From Rhabdornis inornatus (Eukaryota; Chordata; Aves; Passeriformes; Rhabdornithidae), in contig VWZS01004377.1 of assembly GCA_013397075.1 (NCBI GenBank), forward strand, positions 859,097 to 923,096: DNA of 64,000 nucleotides, written 5' to 3'. The notes under the pieces were generated by a model. That model worked only from the letters and a program-made list of their open reading frames with translations, was not told the DNA's origin and did no database searches. A program made the translations under genes and the position numbers. This document shows, piece by piece, positions 28,901-41,000 of this stretch; the first letter of the stretch is position 1; each line of letters begins with the position of its first letter.

Positions 28901-29067
28901 TCAGCGTGTGGAGCCCGAGCTGCGGCACAGCGCCCCCTGGCGGCGCGGGGAACCATCGCCCCCCTGCCCACCGGGAGCCAGCAGCGCCCCTGCCGGCCGT
29001 GCCCGGAACTGCAGCCAAGGGCACGGGGCCCTTCTCTCTGCAGCGGGACAAGGCTGCGCTGGGTTTG

Positions 29068-29098
<31 letters not shown>

Positions 29099-32000
29099 TG
29101 TTTGCCTTGGTACACACACTGCTGACGAACTGTCATTCCTTTCCCCGTATCTTTGCCTGAAAGCCTCTTAATTTCAAAGTTATAATAATTCGGAGGGAAG
29201 GGGGTCATGTTTTCTATTCCATGAAAGGCTCCTGCTTTCCAGTGTCAGTCCCTTTCCATATTTGTATTTATCTTGGCTGTTCTGGAGAAACAGGGGAAAA
29301 ACACATTTCCACTTCAGAACCATCTTGACATAAGTGAATTTTGTACCTGTTTCTTCCAAGACTGTTTGCACTGATCCCAGGGTGGAAATAAAGATGTAAA
29401 ATCCTGAGCCTGAGCTATTATAACCCTGTTTGTGTGAACTGGATGCCTCCAAAATACACTACCTGGTGTTGAAAGCATCTCATTTTTAATTACTACTAAT
29501 GCTGTTTCAATGACACTTAGCACTCGATTACTCAAAAGCCTGGCTGTCTCAGGAACACCAAAGTTATCCATAGGCAATGCAGAAAGGACTCAGGTTTTGC
29601 CAAGCCTCATCCAGCTATGCAGAGGCAAGAAGAAATGCTTCTGTGTCCTGTTTACTTCATTTTCAGCTAACTCTTCTGTCCTGGTTGCTTTTATCCATGG
29701 TTTCTAGCCTGTGCTCCATCTCCACCTCTCTGTATCCTGATGAAGAAAGCGCTGTGATGAAATGTTAATGTTCAGATTCTAGTTGTGAGCAGCAGCGCTT
29801 GCATCCTGCTTGTTCCTTGTCATGGGCTGCAGTGCTCAGTGGCTGGGGCAGGCTGCCTTCCCTTCCTCCCCATGCCAGGCACTCTGCAAGCCTTGCCACA
29901 GCTCTGGCACTGTGCTGTGGGGAGCTGTGCTGGGTGCTGCTCCTGCCTTCCCCCCTCCCAGTACTAAATACCTGGTGTGCTCTATCCCTCATGGTGCTTT
30001 ATTGGCTCCAGCTTTGTTTACTTGCATAATTCTCTCAGTGCCTTATCAGATTAGCATGATTGCAAAGTGTTAAGAGCATCAGTGCCTCAAACACTCTTTT
30101 GCACTAGCTTGCCTTGGTCTCAGATTAGATGCAGACGTAATAATAATAGAAAATGGAATAACAGAAAACTGTTCGGGTAGAGATGCTTTTCAGCCTGGAT
30201 TAATAATAGAAGCATGGAGGCCTGTTGGAAAGAAACAGGGTTTTCTCATATAGTTGCTTTAGTCCTAGCTGTGTCTCTGATATCTGACTGTTTTATGGTT
30301 TCACGTTCAGGAGCAGTGGAGAAAGCCCTCATGTCCCATAGCAAAGGCCACATGTGCTTTCCCAGCATGTGAAGAGAAGAGATTCCTGTTTGTCCCTGTG
30401 GTTGGGTAACAAGGCCCATCTGAGCAATTTCTCCTGGATGTTTGGAGATGTGATTTGTGTAAAGAAGGGCTGTGAAAGAGGTTACACTGGAGCCAGCCAC
30501 CATCATCCCTGCTTCCCTCCCTCCTTCTCTGAGAGCAGCAGTAAGGCGTGCTGCATGTATGTGAGTGCTATGTCAGCACATAGGAAAGAATGAGATCTTC
30601 CTGTTCCAAAAGGTGGCCAGAATAATCAGACCAGTGTCTTCATAACATCCCAAATGACAAAGGGATGTGTGCTGCTGAAGACCGTGATTGAAGATGGCCA
30701 ACCAGCCCCTGTGAGGATGCTCACTCCTCTGAAGTTAGCTAGTCCTGAGCCTGGTCACGGACCTGGATGCAGCCCTAACCAAGCTGGTGCCTGCCTGAAG
30801 TGTTGAGTGGCCAGTTTGCACCTTGTGCCCTCCCACCTCACACAGGGAGGATCTGTTTACAGAGTACTTTTGCCTTGCTTAGAGTGCTAGGTACAGCAGA
30901 AAATAGGTTTATAGTATAACTAGGGAGATATCTTTACTTACAGACAGAAAAAGGGCTCTGCTTTCCATGTTCAGGCCATACCCATTCCCAGGATGTAATC
31001 TCAGCCCCTCCAGCTCCCTCTGTCCCCCTTTTGCCTGGTTGCAAAAGCGTCCAACAGCCAGCACTCACACTGTAGCTTGGGCTCAGCCAGCACCAGGTAT
31101 TGACGTTTCTATCCAGAAAAATTTATTATTATTCCTACTTGCTCTCACCCTTCACTCACCATCTCCCTTAAAATTCCCACCCCTCAGCTTGCTGAATAAT
31201 TTCAAGGTGCTAATTGCCCCGCACTGCAGCTGGTCCATTGATCTGGAACACAAACAGTCTCAAGGTAATTTTCCGTCTGAGCCAGTCTGGGGCTTGCGCA
31301 AGAGCTGATGTTTGTTTCCTTGCTTTTTAATTTCCTGCAAAGAAAAGCTTTTGTGTTGCTCTCCATAAGATGCCTGTGCCTCTGCCTCAGCCAGCAGCTG
31401 CTGTGTAAGGCCACGTGGGGCTGGAGCAAATTGACACTAACAGTACCCGATTCTGTGTAATTGAAGTCTGTGGGTGGAAATTGATAATCCTGCTCACTCA
31501 TACTGTGTCCCTCTATCAGAACTGTTAGCCTAGTCCCTGAGGTATCAGGTGGCTTCTTTGCCCATCTTTAGTCCTGTATTTGGGACAGACTGGGAGCAAC
31601 TCAGACTCTATGTCCAGTTACAAAAATACTTGTTCAGCTAGATAAATACTTGGAGGCAGAGGTTGCTGGGGTTGCACATCTCTGAGGATTCAGGCATCCC
31701 TGTCTGTAACAGCTGACCACAAAATCCAGCACTGGGTCACTACTGGCCACTGGGAAGTGTATCTTGCACAGCAGAGAGTTAATTTTCCTGGCTATTGCTT
31801 CCAGCAGCCTCAGCAGAAGCTGTGCCTTTGCAGGGTTTGATCCGAGGGGCGGGGGTGTGGGATGATGTAATGTTGCCAACTCCTGCACTGGTGGGAGGAG
31901 GTGAGGTAAAAAAAGCCTCATCTGCATTCATTTCTCTCTCCAGCTTGTATGCACTGGTTCCGTTTACCTGGAAGACGTGTTGTCGTATTTTGAAATAAAA

Positions 32001-35000
32001 TCAGTGGTTGTTTTTCTTACCCAGGGTAAGGCTGGTGTGGCAGCAGTGGAGAGCAGGATGGGGCTAACGGTGCTGGCAAGGCTGCACCCTGCGTGATCCC
32101 CTCCAGAGCAGGGGAGGGATGAGCTTTGCTATCCCATTTCTGGAGGCAGTCTTGTCTGCAGGTGGTGTGTGCATGTAAGTAGAAACAAATAGCAGTTGTC
32201 TACCCCTGAATCATAAACAGATTTTGAAAAATGTAACACCTATCTCCCTCCAGAAAAGCAGCCCCTTCTCAGACTCAGATAAGTTGTCCATGCCTCAGAC
32301 CCCTTTGGATTAAATGCTGCAGGCTGAGTCAGAAGAGAAGGACAGCTGTAAGGTGGCATGTAACCGGGCTGAGGGGTGGGATGGGAGAGGGAGTCCCTGG
32401 CATTATTTGCAGTTCTTGCCTCTTTCCAGGCTGGCTGATGGATCCTGTCCCTCTGGCAGAGCTGTTGCTTTGGCAGGAGAGGAAGGTTCACTCCCACTAG
32501 CATCTCTCACACCAGGCCTTTGAAGGGGTGCTGGCTAGAGTGACTCAATGCTTTAAGGATTTCATCTATAGAAAAGGAGGATCTGCCTGAGTGGGTGTGT
32601 GCAGCCCTTACAGCTGTATGCTTGTCTTTGCAGATTGATGACACCTCAGGAATAATTTGGCACTTCAGCCAAGGAGAGATTTTCCCAGTTCAAACACTAC
32701 TGAATATCCCCTCTGTCCATCCACAAATTCACAGATAGAGTAGGAAAAGGGGAGTAGAAAGACCTCTCACAAATTGGAAACTGAGCTGCTGTGAATCCTT
32801 TTCCCAGCACCACCCCAGGTCGCCTGCGTGCCTGGCAATACCAGAGGATGGGAGCATATCAGAGCTCAGCTGGCTTGCACAGCTGGCAGCTGAGAAGGGT
32901 CTTGGCTTTTTATGATGATGGGCTCAGATGACAGGAAGACAACAGGTGTAATTCTTGTGGTGGTGAGGGTTTGGTAGGCAGCACTCCCAGATTTCTCTCC
33001 AATTTGTCCAAAGACCTGCAAATATGCCTGCACTATCCTGAAAGTCCCTTTTAAACTGATGTAATTATTTGGGTAGTGCAATGGATCCATTCTGTGGTCT
33101 CAGAGTAAGATGGGAACCCCCAAGAAATGGACCTGTAATGGACATCTGTCATTGTTCAGTATTGGAACTGCTTCTGGTGTGACTCAGTGTGGTGAGTGAG
33201 TGTTGTGTATCCAGAACATCTCCTGGAGTGTAGGCAGGCATTTTGCAAAACATGGTGTTTTCATGTAAAATTAATGACTGTTAAAAATGGCATTTCTTAT
33301 TAATTTCCCTGCCTGAGGCCTGCCCGTGGTTCTGGATGTGACCCAGGATGGACACAGGACTGCAGCAGCACTTCCAGAACAGCAGTCTTGTGTAGCCACC
33401 CAGGACACAGCTTCGCCTGACTGCAAGGGAAACTTGCATTCCAAACACATTCTTTTCCACTTGGGAAATTCTGGCTTTTCTTTAATCCAACTGCTGTCCA
33501 TATGAACACCAAAGGAGTCACTTGTTTGGGTTTAGGTTGGAGCCTAATGAGGAAAAAGAAACGACTTGGATTTCTGCAGCCATTGCTGGTTTTCCCACTT
33601 CAGAGGGGTAGGAGAGGTATGGACACCCCTCACCTCACTGTCACAGGCACTGTTGAGGATGGCTCTGAGGTGCCACCCTGCTGCAGACACAGGAGGCTTT
33701 GGGAAAACAGCATGAAATGGAAATACCAGCACACAAGTAAAGCAGAGCTGCTTCCTTTAAATACATAAGGGTGTCTGGCCAGATCACACCTCCTGAACTT
33801 TATTTTGGTGTTGTTACTGTAACACCCAGGAGCCACAATGCTCTGTGATGCCAATATGTCACATACTTATTTAGTGCAAGAGAGAAGGACTCTGGCAACC
33901 AAATATTTAATGTGAAAGTGAAGCACAGTTATGGGGGAGGATGTGATATACTCAATATCACTTCACAAGCTAGTGACAGAATTGGACAGGTAAGTCATAT
34001 CTTGTGGGGCCAGACCACTGTGATGGACTCACAGCATCCATTTGCAGCTGTTGCCACTGCCCCAACATTCCTGCACATGGATTGTCTCTGTCTGGCAGGG
34101 ACAAGGCACCTGTGAAACAGCCTGCAGCTCTACTTAAACATCAAGCCAGAAGCCAGCTGGGCAAGGAATATAAGAAAGTCTGGAGAAAGAGGAAAAAAAC
34201 TGCCCAGAAATGGTGCATTTATGAATGCAGTGCATTTATTGCCTCTGCTTCTTACAGTCAGCAAGAGCAGCAGAGAGTGTTGTTCTGGCTATCGCTGCTT
34301 TTTGCTTTCACAACAGGCTCCAACAATAACATTCACTGTATTTTAGCTCTTTTCTGGAAATGGGCTTTTCAGTTTCCTCTGCTTGCCTATATTCAGGCAG
34401 TAGTGAGATCCTGAACAGCTTATATTAGGTGAAAGTCCAGCTTATATTAGGTACTGGTTTGTCCAGTCCCAGTGGTGTGCCAGGCATATTGAATTGCTGG
34501 AAGTAGCCCAAATTCATGTCTGCACCCTTAACTGAGAAACAGGGATGGGGATAAGCAGAGGACTCCAGAGGTGTAAATAGATCAGTCAGCCACATGGCGT
34601 CATCTCTGCTCTGTACAAGTATAGCTGAGGACGTGCTGAGCAGAGAAAATCATTTTAATCATCACATGCTCCTTTGCCAGCTTTGGAACTAGCATAAACA
34701 CATTCCTACTTCTGCTGCTTTTAGCAGACTAGCTACTAAACTTTCTAGGACAGTGCCACACCTCAGGATCTACCTCATCTCATTCCTCAGAATCTGTTAA
34801 GGCTGTGTGTCCATGCCAGCAGAGGTAAGGATCCTTTAGCATCTCCTGAGAAAGTGGTGGCTGTGTTCCCAGATAGGTAAAGAGCTGCAATGCCATGCTG
34901 TCCTCCTCCATCATCCCAGGGCACAGATGTTGTGCCTGGCATGTCTTTGTAACTGTACCATTAGTGGTAAGAATACAGACTTCTCCATCTTTGAATGTGA

Positions 35001-38000
35001 CACCTCCAGTGCTTTCTTGTCAGACTTTCCTATCTCATGCAGATATGTGGGCAGATGTGTAACAATGGAGAAGCTTTACAGCAGTGTAGTCTCCCTTCCC
35101 TAAATTTTTTTTAAAAGGCCTTGCTCAGGAGCTGCTGGATCATAGTGGCTGCAGAAATAGTTGTGATTTAGGGGATAGTGGGTGGGACAGTTTAGGAAAA
35201 GTAAGTACTTTACGTAAAAATTTTCCATCTGTTTCAGAATATTCACTTGCCCCTGCCATCCCCTGCAGATTGTTTACATGGACAGTGAAGCTTCAGTGAA
35301 GATGGCTGAGCTGATGTAGTGTCTGCTGTAGCTCCTGAGGTGGCTGTAAATACCCAGTATTAAATCCCTTGATGTATCTAGTTAGGAGTCATTTCTCTCT
35401 CTTTGTGAACAGGGCTTGAAAAAATGCCCTGGGTGACCTTAGTGCTCTTTGAAGCAAATTTTTGAGTCTACTAATTTTTATAAAATAAAGGTGGGATGAA
35501 TGTCTTCATTTCTCTCCAGTAATGGGCTTAGAGGACTCCCTTGTGTGTGACTGGTAACAGTGGTTTCCATTAAATGGACATAGGACCCAGAGTCACATGT
35601 GTAATTCCCTGTGTATGTAATTTGTCCTATTCACATGATTAGTTGAAAATTCAAACTGGTTATTATACTGGGTAGAGCTTGTATTGAATTGTCAGGACAA
35701 CATGAGAAAATTGCACATGGTATGTTCACCCATTCTAATGTAAACCCATAAATAGCCTTTAGAGTTAATTACTCCATAAATTGAAAGAAAATCTGTAACA
35801 GCAGTACTAGTACAAGATAAATGTCATGCAAGAAGTGAAGGAAGATGCACTGCTTGAAATTGCTTTGGGAGCACTCCTAGGAGGCGTGGGTTTGGGGAGA
35901 GCTGGTCTGTAATGGATGCTCTGAGGCAGCTGCTCAGAGCTCAGAGTGGGACTTTGACAGGCTCAGGGTGCTTGCTTTTCCCTAGAGTGCATTCTTGTTT
36001 GCTTACTTCTTGTTTTCATTTTCTTTATTTTCCTCTGTCTGTTTGTCTGTGTTTTGTGGTCTTGATAGTGGAATTAAGAGACCTTTGCTTTTCAAACCCA
36101 CCTGATTATCCCTGGAATAGCACTAGCATGAGCAGCTTCCTCCCGCAGAGACAAAGAAAAGATGCTCAGAGATGTAGGAACAAAACTTGCCAGTCTCTCC
36201 CATTCTAACCTGTTTTTAGACGTTCAAATCTTTGTGCAGGAATTTTCCATGCTGCTTTGCATTAGCTGTGAAATGCTTCAGTTGTGAGATCTATATAAAC
36301 CTCTCCTGAACAGGTCAGCTGGTTCTTGAGAGCAAGGTTTAGAAGTAATAGGGGCTTTGTACCCACTTTATGGGTAGGAAACTGAGGCACAGAAACATTG
36401 AGGCCAGATATAAAAAACGTCAAGCTGTTACTTCCTCACTGCAGAGTGTGTGAGTTTATGAACCTAATGTTCTTTTGACAGTTGTGTGAGTGGGATAATA
36501 CCTAAATAGGAAAATGAGATGACAGGTTTCACAGCTTCCCTGTTGAGGGTATTTGGAATAAAAAAACCCTCTCAGTTTTGCATGCTCTGTTAGGAGAAAG
36601 TGTCAGAAACATAGAAGCATACAGTTAGAGGTGGCATGGTTCCCTGGCTGTCTATCCAGTCCTGCAGAGATGCCCAGGCAGATGCTCAGGTGCATCAAGA
36701 GCAAATCTGAGATGCACAAAGAGCAATAAAAGACACAGAAATTAAAGTCTGAGTCTACTGATTTTTATAAAATAAAGAATGTGTTTGTCTTTCCCTCCCG
36801 CAAAGGCCCTAGAGGACTCCCTTGTCTTCTGTCCCTGTTGCTGTGATCCTGGAGAAACCTGCTGTCACATTTGCTGGTAGCACTTGTTATCCAATGAATA
36901 TGTGGAGCTTTAAAAATCCCTGCCATGCCCTGGATGTCTTGCTGCTGGCTCATGTGTGTGAGCCTGAGCCCAAGCACGCCGCAGGCAGAGACACGGTGCT
37001 GGAGGCACTGCACTCCTCGTGTCTCAAGTCATGTTTGCAGGGCTAACTTCTGTCCCTGCCTCTGGCACAGCCTCTCTGCTTGCCCAGAGAGGTGCTGGGT
37101 GTCCCATCCCTGGACACATTCAAGGTTTGGTTGGATGGGGCTTGGAGCAAACTGCTCTAGTTGAAGACATCCCTACCCATCTCAGGAAGGTTGTACTAGC
37201 TGGCTAGTGAAAGCTCCTTCCCACCCAAACCATTCTCTGATTCTCTGATCACCTCCAGTATTGTCCTCTGAGGAAGGTGACAGCTGACCAAACAGCATAA
37301 ATGGAAAAAATAGCAAAAGCTGCTTGGTCATGGGTTTGCTGACTTCTCCCCAGGATGATCTCAAGCTTGTTGGCGTGTGAGATGATTTCAGCTGTATTGG
37401 AGCTGTGGGATTTTCTTCCTCATCCTGTGCATATAAGCAACAACTTTTTGGACCTAATAATTGTGTTCCCCAACTCAAAGCTAGGTGATGGGCTTTCATC
37501 TTGCTTGGCTCTCGTGCTTAGATAAGTCCCTTGGTGTGGGAGTGCTCTGTGGCACTCAGATCAAACTCACACCAAGTACTTCCCACCTGGCAGCCACCTC
37601 TCTCTGCTGCAAACTGCCCACAGGATCTTACTTAGAATTTATGTGGCAGCAAAAATCTTTGCTTACAGTTATTAAGTGTAAAGCTGGCAGCCTGTGGTTT
37701 GAGGCCAAAAGAGAAGCTATTTGCATCCTCTCAAAAGTCATGATTTGCAGTGTAACATCCCCAGGATGTTTTTGCTGCCCTGGTGGGCTCCTGTGGAGGG
37801 AGCACAGTGCTGGCTTACTGGCTTGTCCATGCAGCAGAGCAAAGCATTCTGCAGGAAAAATTTCTGTACTTCCAGAGTAGTAAGGACCAGTACACACAAA
37901 GCTAGCCATTGGACAAACTTTAGACCTCTTTCTGGATTTTAGCACACTCTGAAAACTGATAAATAAATAAATATCTTTATCCTACTTTAACCCCTTTCAC

Positions 38001-41000
38001 ACAGCTTTCTATGTGAAAGTGAGAAACAGAGTACTCCATTTTGCAACTTAAGGGAATATTCACTTTGCCTGATTTCTCAAAAGAAACAAGATTCAGGTGT
38101 TACCTTCCACCCAGTCTTCCCTCAGGATTTGGAGCTCATATGGCCAGTTTCCACAGTGCCTGCAAGAAAAGAAGTTTCCTGAAATGTTTCCTGAGCAGAG
38201 ATATCCAGGTCAAACACATGTGTTTTATGCAGATGTCAGGGGAAACACAGCAGCTGGGTGCTGGCAGTGGGCCAGCAGGGTGTTTGAAACTGAGGAGTCT
38301 TCAGGGTAGGAAATGTATGCAGAAAGAATGATGTTTTTCTAATGTTGTGCAGACTGACACTGTCAGACTGACTCTTTGGTCAGGGTTGTAAATGAGGAGA
38401 TCTTTCCCTGCTTTCTGTGGCTTCCTTGGCTGCTTGCAAAGACCCATGAGCTGGAATCTCGTCATCATCCCAGCATTCTCACAAGGATATTTTAGGAGTG
38501 TCACATGGAGCAGCAGCTTACATTGCCTAGTGCTCCAGTGGCAGCAATTCAGTGGTATTTGGGTTTCAGCCAGTGTTTGTTGTCCTCCTTGGAAATGGTA
38601 TTGATTACTGGAGCTCAGGAGCTAATTATGGCCAATATGATACTCACCACCTCACATCCCAGGATGACATGTGCTAGGGAGGCTGCTCTGCTTCAGCTGG
38701 GGCTGCCAGATAGGCCAGTGAGGCTCTGGACAGACTCCACACCTTGTAAATCACCTGTGCTGTGAATAAGCAGTTACTCATGCCCTAGATGTTATTTGGC
38801 ATGTTGGCTAGGTTTGTTTTGCACAGGGACTGGCATTAGTTTGATACTTGTGCCAGTGGAGAGCAGCCCCACTGGCTTTTGGAGCCCACCAGCACTTGGT
38901 ATCCAGCGTTGCATTGCCAGGGAAAATCATCCTGGACTATGACAATGATCACTTCTTGTTGAGGCTGGTGGTGCTCCATGCCAGAGACCATGGATGAATG
39001 ACGGCTTGGGTCTGCAAGCCTGCTCTTCCAGGCTGTGGTCGTTGTCATGTTGGGCAGCAAATGATGGTTAGGGAGCCTGCAGGCAGCTGGACTGCTCCTG
39101 GTGCCTTCTCTGCAGCTCTACAAAGCCTTACACAGCAAAACCAGAAAAATCTTAAGACTTCGTGCCAGTGAAAGGTCAAAACGAAACCCCTGATTTTAAT
39201 AAACAAAGCTCAAAACTCTGACCTTTTAGAGGTCTTTCTCAGCCAGGGTTGAGATGTCCCCCATGATCAGAAGTGGGAGTGACTGCATTCTGATAAACCA
39301 GAGGATCTTGAGAACCCAGCAGAGAGATTTCTCCCTGATGGAAAGACAAGGGATGTGGCAATGCTGACGCTATGGGGGCCTGGAGCTCTGTTCTCCTGTG
39401 GGGAAAGTGGCAATGATGAGTTGGTACTTGAATGTGAGCAATTCCTCATTTTGCTCTTTATTTATTGCCTTATTCTGCCTCACTGAGTCTACACTAATGT
39501 TACAACTAGTGGTTTTGGCTCTCTTTGGGTTTACAGCATTCAACAGCTTCCTGGGCAAAGCACCATCCCACGTGGCTTATTTAACATTATTTAGATGGAT
39601 TTGTTGAGCCTTCAGCCTAGGTTTGTTTCATTAAAATTTGGGCTGTACTTTTCTGTCTGGCTGCCTAGTGGAAGCAGTCTCTAAAATTGGTATTTCAATC
39701 ACTTCCTATATATTTTTCCAAGTTAATTGAATCATGAGAAGCAGGTTACTTAAGCAAATGCAATGGCCCTTGTCACACTTCATAGGGCCTGTTAAACACA
39801 TAAACCCAGAAATTATTAACACTTCCGAGTAATTGTAAGTGTAATGAGCAAACCAGCCTTCCTTGCCTCTGAGGAAGAGCTTGACGAGGTCTTCTTGGGG
39901 CAGCGCAGCTGCTGCTGCAGCGAAATGGGATAATACCTCTGTCCATCGTGAAATACTGCATCTTCCATCACATCCCTGGCCCAAAATTGTGTTTAAACTG
40001 GTATTTAATGAATTGCTGTCCTTATCACCTGTACAAAGCAGGAATATCATCTACTCTGTTTATAGAGCAGGAAATGAGCTGTGATCTTGCTGCCAGTAGT
40101 GAGTTATTGGTGGACTTGGGCACACATGGGATGTGCCTGCTACAGGTGGGATCAGTAGGTGAGAGCAGGACCCTGAAATATTCGTAGCTCAGCAGCAATT
40201 GTTTTGAGCTCTAGCTTCTCCATGCCAGGTGGTGCACGAAGCTTGGGTTTGGAGGTGCAAAGGACTGATGAGAAAATGGTATTTTGCTGAAATAATTTGC
40301 TTTAAGCAACTTGCACATAACATGCTGTTGATTAACGCACAAAAATTGCCCCCTCTCCCTGGTGTCTAGTTTTCATTCCATGTAAACTCTGATTATGAAA
40401 AAAGAAACATTGGCTTATGAAGCTAAACATCAAAATGCAGAAGCAGAACCCTCAGTGTCCCCACTGTTTGCAGTGGTACGCTATGAGTTGTTTTCATGCT
40501 CCACACAATTGAGGTTATTGATGAGAGCAAAATGTGTTTGTTATTCAGATCATTTTGGGTTTTCAGTGCTGTCAGTGTCTCAGGGAAGTGGTGCCTGAGG
40601 ATTTGGAGAGGGTGAGGTTAGGAATTTATTACACAGTGTCTGGGGCTGTACAGGAACAACTCCCAAAGGTCTTGCTGAAGGAGAAAGAAAGGATCCTGCA
40701 TGGAGGAGCCAGGAGTGTGTGGACATGGAGACATGCAAAGTGCCAGAGTGCTGACTGCAGGAGCAGCCATGCTGGGGTTCCTGCTTTCAGACTCCTGGGC
40801 TGCATCTCACCTCTGAGCTCAGTGTGGAGGCCTCCCTTGGCATGTCTGCTGTGTCCTTCCTGCCTGGATCTGCGTCTGAGATCAGGTTCCTTACGCCATG
40901 TAGATTTAGCTGGAATTATGCATTTGTTAGTCTGGATCTGAACTGTTTATTTCTATAATTTGCCAAACAAAAATCAAAAATCCAGAGAATCCTAGAGCAG

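Noticed and set aside
28545..29171. 208- and 186-codon plus-strand frames in the CpG island
   Set aside because: GC-rich DNA has few stops. The translations are Pro/Ala/Cys-rich, run through a CTG tract as poly-Leu or poly-Cys, and match no family.
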